From Flavobacterium urumqiense (GTDB lineage: Bacteria; Bacteroidota; Bacteroidia; Flavobacteriales; Flavobacteriaceae): 64,000 nucleotides of DNA. Where the stretch lies: contig NZ_FNVP01000004.1 in assembly GCF_900108015.1 (NCBI RefSeq), positions 124,001-188,000 on the forward strand, written 5' to 3'. Of the stretch, positions 34,411 through 43,363 are shown piece after piece (the stretch's first letter is position 1; each line of letters starts with the position of its first letter). A model generated the notes under the pieces. The model had not been told where the DNA came from and did no database searches. It saw nothing but the letters and a program-made list of their open reading frames with translations. A program made the translations under genes and the position numbers.

Positions 34411-34539
34411 ATGAAAGACACTACACTTTTTTCTTGGGATATCGTAACATTTATAATGGTTGTCTTATTCGGGTTTGTAATCATAGGACTGATCACCACA
34501 GTTTTACTTTTGATGAACTCTGATAAAAAAATAGAATAG
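34411..34539 (+). CDS. 42-aa single-span membrane protein
   Basis: ATG at 34411 to TAG at 34537-34539. Residues ~10-36 (for example FIMVVLFGFVIIGLITTVLL) form one membrane span; the ends are short and polar (MKDTTLFSWD and NSDKKIE). It has its own upstream palindrome and -7 element, which supports a real gene. The short length and the lack of a recognisable family limit confidence; small proteins of this kind often tune membrane complexes. Confidence 0.55.
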   Translation: MKDTTLFSWDIVTFIMVVLFGFVIIGLITTVLLLMNSDKKIE

Positions 34540-34542
34540 CTG

Positions 34543-34577
34543 TAAAAAAAAGAGGATATCTTATTGGACATCCTCTT
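34543..34577. terminator. Rho-independent terminator serving the ABC-F gene
   Basis: AAGAGGAT (34550-34557) pairs with ATCCTCTT (34570-34577). On the minus strand eight T follow. On the plus strand the T-run is weak, so it mainly ends the leftward gene. Confidence 0.88.
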
Positions 34578-34602
34578 GCTGATAAAATTGTAATTACAAA
34601 AA

Positions 34603-36297
34603 CTAACTTCTAATTAATTTTCTGTATTTTAATCGTTTTGGCGTTAAGTCACCACCCAAACGTTTTTTCTTGTTTTCCTCATAATCAGTGAAACCACCTT
34701 CAAAATAGTACACTTCAGAGTTTCCTTCGAAAGCTAGAATGTGAGTACAAATTCTGTCCAAAAACCATCTATCGTGAGAAATAACTACCGCACAACCTGC
34801 AAAGTTTTCCAATCCTTCTTCTAATGCACGAAGTGTGTTGATGTCCAAATCATTCGTAGGCTCATCCAGCAATAATACGTTTCCTTCTTCTTTCAAAGTC
34901 ATCGCGAGATGCAAACGATTACGTTCTCCTCCAGAAAGCATAGAGACTTTCTTGTTTTGTTCTCCACCACCAAAATTAAAACGTGACAAATAAGCTCTAG
35001 AATTCACTTGCTTTCCGCCCATCATAATCAATTCCTGGCCATCAGCGAAGTTTTCCCAAATAGATTTCTCCGGATTTATATTAGAGTGTGCTTGATCTAC
35101 GTACGCAATTTTTACCGTGTCTCCAATTAAAAACTCTCCCGAATCTGGCTTTTCCTCACCCATTATCATTTTGAAAATAGTTGATTTTCCAGCGCCGTTT
35201 GGACCAATAATTCCAACAATTCCTGCTTGTGGTAAAGTAAAATTTAAATTATCATACAACAATTTTTCCCCAAAAGCTTTAGCGACATTTTTGGCTTCAA
35301 TTACATTCGTACCTAAACGTGGCCCATTTGGAATATAAATTTCCAGATTTTCATCCAACTGTTTTTGGTCTTCATTTAATAATTTATCGTAATTCTGTAA
35401 ACGCGCTTTTTGTTTGGTTTGACGACCTTTGGCACCTTGTCGAACCCAGTCTAATTCACGTTCTAAGTTTTTTCTGCGTTTTGAAGCTACTTTTTCTTCA
35501 AGTGCCATACGACCAGATTTTTGCTCCAACCAAGAAGAATAATTCCCTTTCCATGGAATACCTTCCCCTCTGTCTAACTCTAGAATCCAACCGGCAACAT
35601 TATCCAAGAAATATCTATCGTGGGTTACTGCAATGACAGTTCCGGCATATTGTGCTAAATGTTGTTCTAACCAAAGAACGCTTTCCGCATCCAAGTGATT
35701 CGTAGGTTCATCCAAAAGCAAAACATCGGGCTGTTGCAACAATAAACGACATAAAGCTACACGACGACGCTCTCCACCAGATAAATTCTTAATTGGAGTA
35801 TCTCCTTCTGGAGTGCGCAAAGCATCCATTGCAATTTCCAATTTGGTGTCAATTTCCCAGGCACCCAATGCATCAATTTTGTCCTGCAAAAGCGCTTGAC
35901 GATCCATCAATTGCTCCATCTTATCTGCATTTTCATAAACTTCAGGTAAACCAAAACTATCATTGATTTTATTGAATTCATCTAAAACTGCCATAGTTTC
36001 CGCAACACCTTCTCTTACAATTTCAATAACCGTTTTACTATCATCTAGAATAGGTTCTTGTTCTAAATAACCAACAGTGTAACCGGGCGCAAAAACTACA
36101 TCGCCTTGATAATTTTTATCAACTCCTGCAATAATCTTCAATAAAGAAGATTTTCCTGAACCATTTAAACCCAAAATACCAATTTTTGCCCCATAAAAGA
36201 AACTCAAATAAATATTTTTTAGCACTGGTTTATCTGCTCCTTGATAGGTTTTACTCAATTTTGACATTGAGAATATCACTTTTTTATCGTCTGCCAT
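34603..36297 (-). CDS. ettA: Energy-dependent translational throttle protein EttA (ABC-F)
   Basis: 564 residues. Two ABC ATPase domains are joined by a charged linker. Domain 1: GLNGSGKSSLLK, signature LSGGERRRVALCRLLL, Walker B VLLLDEPTNHLD. Domain 2: GPNGAGKSTIFK, signature LSGGERNRLHLA, LLLDEPTNDLD. The linker MALEEKVASKRRKNLEREL and KGRQTKQKAR fits the P-site tRNA interaction motif of EttA, and no membrane span is present. EttA binds the ribosomal E-site and gates elongation with the ATP/ADP ratio. The overall length and C-terminus (RLKYRKLIRS) fit EttA better than Uup or the antibiotic-resistance ABC-F types. Confidence 0.93.
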   Translation of the reverse strand: MADDKKVIFSMSKLSKTYQGADKPVLKNIYLSFFYGAKIGILGLNGSGKSSLLKIIAGVDKNYQGDVVFAPGYTVGYLEQEPILDDSKTVIEIVREGVAETMAVLDEFNKINDSFGLPEVYENADKMEQLMDRQALLQDKIDALGAWEIDTKLEIAMDALRTPEGDTPIKNLSGGERRRVALCRLLLQQPDVLLLDEPTNHLDAESVLWLEQHLAQYAGTVIAVTHDRYFLDNVAGWILELDRGEGIPWKGNYSSWLEQKSGRMALEEKVASKRRKNLERELDWVRQGAKGRQTKQKARLQNYDKLLNEDQKQLDENLEIYIPNGPRLGTNVIEAKNVAKAFGEKLLYDNLNFTLPQAGIVGIIGPNGAGKSTIFKMIMGEEKPDSGEFLIGDTVKIAYVDQAHSNINPEKSIWENFADGQELIMMGGKQVNSRAYLSRFNFGGGEQNKKVSMLSGGERNRLHLAMTLKEEGNVLLLDEPTNDLDINTLRALEEGLENFAGCAVVISHDRWFLDRICTHILAFEGNSEVYYFEGGFTDYEENKKKRLGGDLTPKRLKYRKLIRS

Positions 36298-36463
36298 AAA
36301 TTAATTTTTAATTGTTTTAATGAACTTATAACTTCTTTGAATTGCAATTAAATACATTTCTAAATCCAGCTATAGCACACAAAATTAATGAAATTTTAAA
36401 TGCAAAGGTATTGTTTTTTTCGTAAAAAAAGCCTCTTAAAACTGCAATGAATAAATGGAACGG

Positions 36464-37600
36464 TTACAATGTTTCTAATGCAATTTCGCTAGCGGTTTTC
36501 ACATTATTGTTTACCATTTCAAGGTTTGAAATTATAAATTGACATCCAATATCAGTATTATTTTTAACATCAATAGTCACATCATTTCTTTCCACGAGTT
36601 TTTTAACCAAATTTAACCCAATACCAGTACTACTTTCCCCATTGAAACTTTTTCCCAGTGTATGAAACATTTCGAAAATTTTAGTGTGGTATTTTTCGTC
36701 AATTCCGGGACCATTATCCATAACTGACAAAGAAAAATTTTCTTCACTAAAAGAGATTCTAATTTTAGAAACTACTTTATCGTTATATTTAATGGCATTC
36801 GATAATAGATTTGATACAATTTGATGAAACGCCAAAGGCTGAAACAGAATGTTGTGATTCAAATTTACCTTTTCAATTTGAACATTAATGGAGGGATTTA
36901 TAAGTTTTAAAACTTCATCGAGAGCCGCTGCGATATTAATTTCTTCTTTTCCTTCATTATCCTGAACAGTTTTGCTGTAATACAATAAATCGTCAATCAA
37001 TCCAGACATTTTTTTAGATGAAGATTTCACCATTTCAAATAATTGCGCCACATCACCATCCAGATCCAGAATATGATCCTCTTCAATTACATTTATTAAA
37101 GTTTGAATATTACTGAGCGGTGTTTTTAAATCGTGAGCGATAATATGGGCAAATTGCTCTAATTCCTCGTTCTTTTGACTTAATTTTTCGTTTAATAATT
37201 TAAGCTCTTGATCATAATCCCATATTTTTAAAAAAGATTCCACTTTTTTTCTGGTTATCTCAGTATTTAAAGGTTTCGATAAAAAATCTATGGCCCCTAA
37301 ATCATACGCTTTTGTCAAATGTATTTGCTCATTACTAATTGCTGTGACAAAAATAGTGGGAATACTGGCTGTTTTGGGATGGCTCTTTACTATTTCCACA
37401 AATTCGTAGCCATCCATTTCGGGCATTTGAACATCCACAAGTATTAAAGAAACGCTCTTTTTAAGTAATATTTGCAATGCCTCATTTGCCGATAAACAGC
37501 TAATGATTTCCCTGTCCGGAAGCTCAAGAATACTCCTTAAAGCCAATAAATTTTCGGGCTTATCATCAATTAGCAAAAGAGTATGTTTTTTATTTTGCAT
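36464..37600 (-). CDS. Response regulator-histidine kinase fusion
   Basis: 378 residues. Receiver domain at 1-~125 with acceptor Asp56 (ILVDVQMPEMDG), a short coiled coil, HisKA with the His in FAHIIAHDLKTPLSNIQ, and a HATPase domain with N-box NLLSNAIKYND, DNGPGID and GESSTGIGLNLV. It has no membrane span, so it is a soluble kinase whose activity is set by phosphorylation of its own receiver. Its start overlaps the CheB gene by 11 bp, and it is the last gene of the four-gene signalling operon, probably a downstream branch or phosphate sink for the big hybrid kinase. Confidence 0.93.
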   Translation of the reverse strand: MQNKKHTLLLIDDKPENLLALRSILELPDREIISCLSANEALQILLKKSVSLILVDVQMPEMDGYEFVEIVKSHPKTASIPTIFVTAISNEQIHLTKAYDLGAIDFLSKPLNTEITRKKVESFLKIWDYDQELKLLNEKLSQKNEELEQFAHIIAHDLKTPLSNIQTLINVIEEDHILDLDGDVAQLFEMVKSSSKKMSGLIDDLLYYSKTVQDNEGKEEINIAAALDEVLKLINPSINVQIEKVNLNHNILFQPLAFHQIVSNLLSNAIKYNDKVVSKIRISFSEENFSLSVMDNGPGIDEKYHTKIFEMFHTLGKSFNGESSTGIGLNLVKKLVERNDVTIDVKNNTDIGCQFIISNLEMVNNNVKTASEIALETL

Positions 37601-38147
37601 AGTAGTTCAATTTTTTTATTATGTTATTTAGTGCGCACACTGAATGGTTTTTATATTTAGCAATTGCAGCTTCTGGCATGGCTGTAAATTCTGCTTCCTT
37701 AGGATCCTGGACTATTGTTTCCCCTCCATTTTTACCTATTACTTGCAACCCAATTGCCCCGTCTTGATTAGCTCCCGACAGTATTATTCCACAACAATTT
37801 TCTTTTAAAACACGCGAAAAGGATTCAAAACTCACATCTATTGATGGTCTGCTAAAATTGACTTCTTCGGATGTATCCAGTGAAAATCTAAAATTTTCTT
37901 CCAATAATAAATGATAATCTGACGGTGCCGTATAAATATACCCTGTCTTTAAAAATTCTTTATCCTCTGCCTCTTTCACGGTGTAATGCGTATGCAATTG
38001 TAAAAAATCTTCAAGAATAGCCTTTGTGTTTTTTAGTCTATGCAAAATAATCACGATAGGCATGTTCATCTCCTTATCTAATCCTTGAAGAATCGATAGT
38101 ATTAGATCAAAAGATCCTCCTGAACCACCAATAATAATCATTTTCAT
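37590..38147 (-). CDS. Stand-alone CheB-type protein-glutamate methylesterase domain
   Basis: 185 residues, the catalytic domain only. The usual N-terminal receiver of CheB is missing. The Ser-His-Asp triad is visible: nucleophile Ser9 in IIGGSGGS, His36 in IILHRLKN, and the Asp of SGANQDGAIGL. The last stretch EFTAMPEAAIAKY is typical CheB. It should remove methyl groups from Glu residues added by CheR. The adjacent genes encode CheR (1 bp away) and hybrid kinases; no chemoreceptor is present, so its substrate is unlikely to be a classical MCP. Confidence 0.9.
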   Translation of the reverse strand: MKMIIIGGSGGSFDLILSILQGLDKEMNMPIVIILHRLKNTKAILEDFLQLHTHYTVKEAEDKEFLKTGYIYTAPSDYHLLLEENFRFSLDTSEEVNFSRPSIDVSFESFSRVLKENCCGIILSGANQDGAIGLQVIGKNGGETIVQDPKEAEFTAMPEAAIAKYKNHSVCALNNIIKKLNYYAK

Positions 38148-38148
38148 A

Positions 38149-38961
38149 CTATTTTATTTTTTGGTAAATTTTTTCTTTTTTATCTATAATTTTAAATTTA
38201 TCGTGAACCGCGCTAAAACGTAATGTCTCCTTATTTCCTAAAGCCAAAAAACCATAAACCGGTAAACTGTCATAAAATAATTGCAATACTTTATTTTGCA
38301 ATTCTTCATCAAAATAGATTAAAACATTTCTGCATAAAATAAGCTGACATTCTTTGAAAACTCCATCTGTGACTAAGTTATGTCGGGAAAATAAAATGTC
38401 TTTTTTTAACTCTGAATTGATTATTGACTTTTGTCCATCAGAAACAAAATATTGATTAAACGACTCCTTTGCACCGCATGAAAAATAATTATTAGAATAC
38501 TCTTTGAAATTATTATTGGGAAATATTCCCTTTTTTGCTTTCTCCAAGGCTTTTGCGCTTATATCTGTAGCATAAATCCGGGATTTTTGCATTAATCCCA
38601 TTTCTTTTAAAAGTATGGCCAAGGAATAAGTTTCTTCGCCAAAAGAACAACCTGCAGTCCAGATATTAATTTTGGGATAACTCTCTAAATAGGGAAAAAC
38701 ATTATTTAATAATGATTTGAAAAAATCAGGGTCTCTGAAAAATTCACTTATATTCACCACTATTTCATTTATGAATCCATTGAATTTATCAGGATCATTT
38801 ACCAATTGATTTTTTAAATGGACAATCGTTCCTATATCAGATATTTCCATAAAGCGATTGATACGCCTGAGTAAAGAAGCCCTGGAGTATCCGGAAAAGT
38901 CATAACCATATTGTTTTTGAATTAAAACAAGTATTTCTTCAAGGTCGCTAAATTCTATCAT
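38149..38961 (-). CDS. CheR-type protein-glutamate methyltransferase
   Basis: 270 residues. The N-terminal helical domain (LLRRINRFMEISDIG) is followed by the SAM-binding fold with WTAGCSFGEETYSLAILL and the CheR hallmark CRNVLIYFDEELQNKVL. It uses S-adenosylmethionine to methylate Glu side chains. There is no C-terminal TPR or receiver. It starts directly after the stop of the hybrid kinase (0 bp gap) and leads into the CheB gene, so the three are made together; a methylation target in the hybrid kinase or its partners is likely. Confidence 0.93.
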   Translation of the reverse strand: MIEFSDLEEILVLIQKQYGYDFSGYSRASLLRRINRFMEISDIGTIVHLKNQLVNDPDKFNGFINEIVVNISEFFRDPDFFKSLLNNVFPYLESYPKINIWTAGCSFGEETYSLAILLKEMGLMQKSRIYATDISAKALEKAKKGIFPNNNFKEYSNNYFSCGAKESFNQYFVSDGQKSIINSELKKDILFSRHNLVTDGVFKECQLILCRNVLIYFDEELQNKVLQLFYDSLPVYGFLALGNKETLRFSAVHDKFKIIDKKEKIYQKIK

Positions 38962-41900
38962 TTATTTATACACCCATATACTGATTAATGAAATAAGCTG
39001 CTGTATATCAATTGGTTTTGACTGATAATCAGATGCGCCTGCATTTAATATCTCTTCGCGATCTCCTTTCATTGCCTTTGCCGTGAGTGCAATTATAGGA
39101 AGGTTTTTCCATTTTGGATTTCCTCTTATTTTTCTAGTTGCTTCAAATCCATCCATCTCCGGCATCATAATATCCATCAGCACAATGTCTATAGTTGTAT
39201 TGTTTTTTAAAACCTCGAGTGCCTCAACACCATTGAAGGCTGTTAAAATCGAAGCTCCTTTTGTTGTTAACGCACTTGAAAGCGCATATATATTTCGAAT
39301 ATCATCGTCAACAATCAAAATATTTTTATCCTTAAGAACTTCTCCTCCCAATAGGTTTTGGACTGTTTTACTTACTTTATTATTTGTATTCATCTCTACT
39401 GTATCGAGAAACAACAGCAATTCATCTTTTAATCTTTCCGTAACATTACTGGTTTTAATAACAATACCATCGGCACTATTTTGCAATTCTAATTGATCTT
39501 CCTCTGTCAGCGATTTTCCGGTATTTACAATAATATTAATCTTATCATTTTTGGATATTTTTTTAAGTGCTGCTATGTTTGCAATATTCATAGAATCGGG
39601 TAAACCTATATCCATAATAGCACAATCAATGCTATCATTCATCAGGATAATCTCTGCCTCTTTGAATGTATGCGCCTGCAGGCAGATTACGTTTCTGTCG
39701 CAATTGTGAACTAATTCTTTTATTGAATAATTTAGGCTTACATCATCTTCCAAAATCAATACTTTCTTAAACACTTTGTTTATTTGGGCATCAATTGACT
39801 GAAAAGCATTTTTTAATTTATCCGTTGTTATAGGTTTAATCAAAAAATCAAAAGCCCCCATTTCTTTGGCTAATTTTTCCCTGTTCATGCCAGACATTAC
39901 ATGCACAGGAATGTGTTGCAGTTCTTTATCTTCTTTTAACCATTTTAAAACCGTCCAGCCGTCAATACCTGGTAATTTCATGTCTAAAATGATAGCTTTT
40001 GGTCTGTATTTTTTAGCATATTGGTAGCCCGTTTCTCCTTGATAAGCAACAATTGCCTTGAAGCCATTATCGTGCGCTACTTGCAACAATATATCTGCAA
40101 ATGAAGCATCATCCTCAATTATCAAGATAGTTTTATCATCAACAGAAACCAAATTTCGATCATCACTGAGGTTTTCAGATAAATCCAGAACTGCTTCCGA
40201 AGGCTTTGGTATTTCAGTTATTTTTGCTACCATTTGTTTAGCCGCAAATGCCACCGATTCTTTAAGCTCCATTTTATGATCCTGAAAAGTAACCGGAATA
40301 TGAACACTAAAAACACTTCCTTTGTTGAGCTCACTTTCAAATTGAACTTCCCCACCCAGTAGTATCGCTAATTCTTTCGAAATAAATAAGCCTAAGCCTG
40401 TACCACCATATTTACGACTGGTAGAACTGTCTGCTTGTTGAAATGTTTGAAATAATTTCTTTTTATTCTCATCCGAAATTCCAATTCCATTGTCTTCTAT
40501 ATGAATAGACAAAATTTCATCAGAATTTACTTTGGCCAATGTTTCCGTTGCAAAATCGCTCTTATATATACTCGATGAAAAGCGTACTGCAACTCTCCCG
40601 TTTTCTGGAGTGAACTTCAATGCGTTAGACAAAAAGTTTTTAATGATTTGTTCCAGTTTTCCAATATCGGTATGTAATTTTCTTGGGCAATCTTCAGAAA
40701 TGGTCATAATAAACTCAATCTTCTTCTTTTCCATCTGAACCCTAAATAGGCCATCCATATCCGAATAAATTCTTTCTACGATAGAATCTTCCGGGTAAAT
40801 TTCGACTTTCCCAGCTTCAATTTTTGATATATCTAAGATATCGGTGATGAGATTTAATAAATCTTTTCCTGAAGAGTTGATTACAGAAAGGTTATCAATT
40901 TGTGGATTAGTTAAATTGCCTGAATTATTTTCTTTTAATAGATCCGAAAGTATTAAAATACTGTTTAAAGGTGTCCTTAATTCATGGGACATATTAGCCA
41001 AAAATTCCGATTTATATTTGCTTGATTGGGCAATTTCATCGGCTTTTAGATTTAACGCTTCTTGAGCAATAACCAATTCCTCATTCTTTACAACAACTTC
41101 ATTATTTTTAATTTCAAGCTCCCGACTTTTTTCTTCGAGATACGCATTGGTTTGTTCTAATTCGGATGCTTGGGTTCTAAGTTCTTCCTCAGATTGTTGC
41201 AGCATCATAGATTGTTTGTTCAACTCCTCATTACTTTGTCTAAGTTCTTCTTCCTGGACTTGAAGAATATTATTCTTGCGGTTTATTTCATTCACGGAAA
41301 ATTTCAGGTCCTCATTACTAATATAAACCTCAATGGCACTTCCTATAGATTCCGAAATAGTATTTAACAGAATTTTATGATCTTCATTAAAATTTTTAAG
41401 AGATCCGATTTCGACCACTCCTATTACTTTATTTTTATAGGAGACAGGCGTGATTAAAACATTAAAATAAGGAAATTCTCCCAGAGAAGATGATAAATAC
41501 GAGTAATTATTGGGTAAATCATTGAAACAATTTTGTTGGTTTGATTTAGCAACTTCTCCAACTAAACCTTCACCAATCGTAATAGCAGCGGGAGAATTTT
41601 TATGATCAGCGTAACCCCCAATTTTATATAACTGATTCTTATCTAAAGAGGAATTGATAATGTAAAAATTGGCCTGACAACCCTGGGTTTGCTCTGCGAT
41701 TGTGTGGCAAAAATTATTTCCAAATTCTTCCAAATCGCTTGATTCTAAAATAGAATTATTTATTGCGCTAATACTTTTTCTCATTTTACTTCGCTCCAAA
41801 TACTCCTCGTTCATTCTCTTCAATTCTAGAGACATTTTATTCATTGACTTATTAAGAGTGTCATTGGGGCTTCTAAGATTAATTTTCGCACCATAATGAC

Positions 41901-43020
41901 CTGAGCTTATTTTTAGCGATAAATCAAATTGCTCTTTTATTCCGTCCAATAACTGATCGAAGGAATTGCTAATATCAACAAATTCTGAGTTTCCGTAAAT
42001 AGTAGGATTCCGTATGATTTTCCCTTGTGAAATTTTCTTTACAGTTGAGGATATTACATTTAGCGATTTTGATAAGTTATTGACTAAAATATACAATAAA
42101 ATAAAAGTGATGGCCAGAAACAATAAAAGTAGCACCACTAAAATTATCACACTTCTCAATGCAGCTTCTTTTTCAATATTCGCAAAATTTACAATGTGCT
42201 TTAAATTATCCTTTTCTAGTTTTGTAATCTTTTCTACTATCATTGTAGAATTTATCCACCATAGCTCAGGAGACATATTCAACTTCTTGTCTATAATATC
42301 TTGCGCATTACCATTAAAAGTGTTAAAATTTTTTGAATTTTTGAATTTATAAAGCCCTCTATTTATTGAATCAAGTTTAAAATGTGATAATTTAAAATCA
42401 ACACTTCTGACATACACTTTTGACTGAAAATACAAGTCTACTAACGTATCATTGTTTTTTTTATCAATTAAGCTTTGCATAACAACACCTCTTTTTAACA
42501 AAGCAGACCTTTTCAAAAGCACATAATTCGTATAATTATTTGCGAGAGTAGTAAGCTTAGGGTACTTGTTGTAAACTACTTCCCGTTCAATTAAATTAAT
42601 TAGGTTTTCATTAATTGCAGAGTACTTAACAAAGGATTTTATTGGAGTTTCCACTTTATTGTCAATATTCTCATGAATATTTAAGATTGTGGCATAAAGT
42701 TTTTTAAGATCATTTGAAATTAAAGTGTCTTTAATATTACTTCTTAAAAACCATTCATTCGTTTTTTGTCTACTTTCTAAATATCCTTTTTTTATTGATG
42801 CATCAAAAAATGAATAATTGCACAATCCTCTTTCATTACCAATCAGCTTAATACCTTCAGAAAGCATAGCTATGTTGTTAATCTTTTCTACGCTTTCTTC
42901 AATATTTTTATAATTTTCCAACGAGAAATTTATATTTGAAATAGTAATATAAATTAATCCTGAAAACGGTATTAGCAAAATTAATATTAACTGAAATTTA
43001 ATTGATAATTTCTTCCACAT
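38962..43020 (-). CDS. Hybrid histidine kinase: NIT-like sensor, HAMP, GAF, kinase, three receivers
   Basis: 1352 residues. TM1 (~9-28), periplasmic helical domain (~30-287) with NERGLCNYS and LLKRGVVMQSL, the paired ERG/RG-type motifs of NIT (nitrate/nitrite-sensing) domains; TM2 (~288-312); HAMP (~313-365); GAF (~425-565); a Glu/Gln-rich coiled coil (~580-665) with repeats QEEELRQSNEEL and QSEEELRTQASEL; HisKA with His679 in FLANMSHELRTPLNS; HATPase with NFLSNALKFTPENGR and STSRKYGGTGLGLFIS. Three receivers follow: IIEDDASF/ILDMKLPG, LEDDVSL/IMDIGLPD and VDDDIRN/LMDIMMPEMDG. The coiled coil holds many Glu/Gln pairs, the kind of site CheR methylates. First gene of the operon. The ligand is a guess. 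Confidence 0.92.
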   Translation of the reverse strand: MWKKLSIKFQLILILLIPFSGLIYITISNINFSLENYKNIEESVEKINNIAMLSEGIKLIGNERGLCNYSFFDASIKKGYLESRQKTNEWFLRSNIKDTLISNDLKKLYATILNIHENIDNKVETPIKSFVKYSAINENLINLIEREVVYNKYPKLTTLANNYTNYVLLKRSALLKRGVVMQSLIDKKNNDTLVDLYFQSKVYVRSVDFKLSHFKLDSINRGLYKFKNSKNFNTFNGNAQDIIDKKLNMSPELWWINSTMIVEKITKLEKDNLKHIVNFANIEKEAALRSVIILVVLLLLFLAITFILLYILVNNLSKSLNVISSTVKKISQGKIIRNPTIYGNSEFVDISNSFDQLLDGIKEQFDLSLKISSGHYGAKINLRSPNDTLNKSMNKMSLELKRMNEEYLERSKMRKSISAINNSILESSDLEEFGNNFCHTIAEQTQGCQANFYIINSSLDKNQLYKIGGYADHKNSPAAITIGEGLVGEVAKSNQQNCFNDLPNNYSYLSSSLGEFPYFNVLITPVSYKNKVIGVVEIGSLKNFNEDHKILLNTISESIGSAIEVYISNEDLKFSVNEINRKNNILQVQEEELRQSNEELNKQSMMLQQSEEELRTQASELEQTNAYLEEKSRELEIKNNEVVVKNEELVIAQEALNLKADEIAQSSKYKSEFLANMSHELRTPLNSILILSDLLKENNSGNLTNPQIDNLSVINSSGKDLLNLITDILDISKIEAGKVEIYPEDSIVERIYSDMDGLFRVQMEKKKIEFIMTISEDCPRKLHTDIGKLEQIIKNFLSNALKFTPENGRVAVRFSSSIYKSDFATETLAKVNSDEILSIHIEDNGIGISDENKKKLFQTFQQADSSTSRKYGGTGLGLFISKELAILLGGEVQFESELNKGSVFSVHIPVTFQDHKMELKESVAFAAKQMVAKITEIPKPSEAVLDLSENLSDDRNLVSVDDKTILIIEDDASFADILLQVAHDNGFKAIVAYQGETGYQYAKKYRPKAIILDMKLPGIDGWTVLKWLKEDKELQHIPVHVMSGMNREKLAKEMGAFDFLIKPITTDKLKNAFQSIDAQINKVFKKVLILEDDVSLNYSIKELVHNCDRNVICLQAHTFKEAEIILMNDSIDCAIMDIGLPDSMNIANIAALKKISKNDKINIIVNTGKSLTEEDQLELQNSADGIVIKTSNVTERLKDELLLFLDTVEMNTNNKVSKTVQNLLGGEVLKDKNILIVDDDIRNIYALSSALTTKGASILTAFNGVEALEVLKNNTTIDIVLMDIMMPEMDGFEATRKIRGNPKWKNLPIIALTAKAMKGDREEILNAGASDYQSKPIDIQQLISLISIWVYK

Positions 43021-43061
43021 AACTACTTCTAATTTTATTTTATAAATGTATTGTTATCAGC

Positions 43062-43094
43062 AAAAAAAAACACTATTCAAATAGTGTTTTTTTT
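43062..43094 (-). terminator. Rho-independent terminator of the small membrane protein gene
   Basis: AACACTATT (43069-43077) pairs with AATAGTGTT (43080-43088), followed on the minus strand by a run of T. It lies 23 bp beyond the stop at 43117. Confidence 0.85.
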
Positions 43095-43116
43095 TGTTGA
43101 TATTTAATTTGATATT

Positions 43117-43299
43117 TCACAACCTACCTTTAAGTGAACTAAATACCCACGCATTAGCTAAAAATCCAACACCTACAGCAACAAAACCCCAACCTGAAAC
43201 ATCGCTGTAACGGAATGCACCTAATCCTATTAAGAGTAATCCCATTAGAATCATTATTAAAGTTGCCCATCCTAAAATAGTGTTTTTATTCATTCCCAT
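43117..43299 (-). CDS. 60-aa double-span membrane protein, CAL67264-like
   Basis: 60 residues (or 58 from the second ATG at 43293). Two hydrophobic segments, TLIMILMGLLLIGLGAF and GWGFVAVGVGFLANAWVF, separated by RYSDVS, match the small flavobacterial membrane family I know as CAL67264. The function is not known. It lies downstream of holA but is separated by 65 bp and a stem-loop, so it may be expressed separately. Confidence 0.7.
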   Translation of the reverse strand: MGMNKNTILGWATLIMILMGLLLIGLGAFRYSDVSGWGFVAVGVGFLANAWVFSSLKGRL

Positions 43300-43363
43300 A
43301 ATTGTGGTATTTTGTTTTTAATCCCGAAGTTTCAAGGCTGCAAATATCGGGATTTTTTACGCT

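Noticed and set aside
43320..43354. Stem AATCCCGA/TCGGGATT between holA and the small membrane gene as a terminator
   Set aside because: On the coding (minus) strand it is followed by TAAAAAC, not a U-run, and the loop is 19 bases; it could be a weak mRNA structure, but no terminator claim is made.
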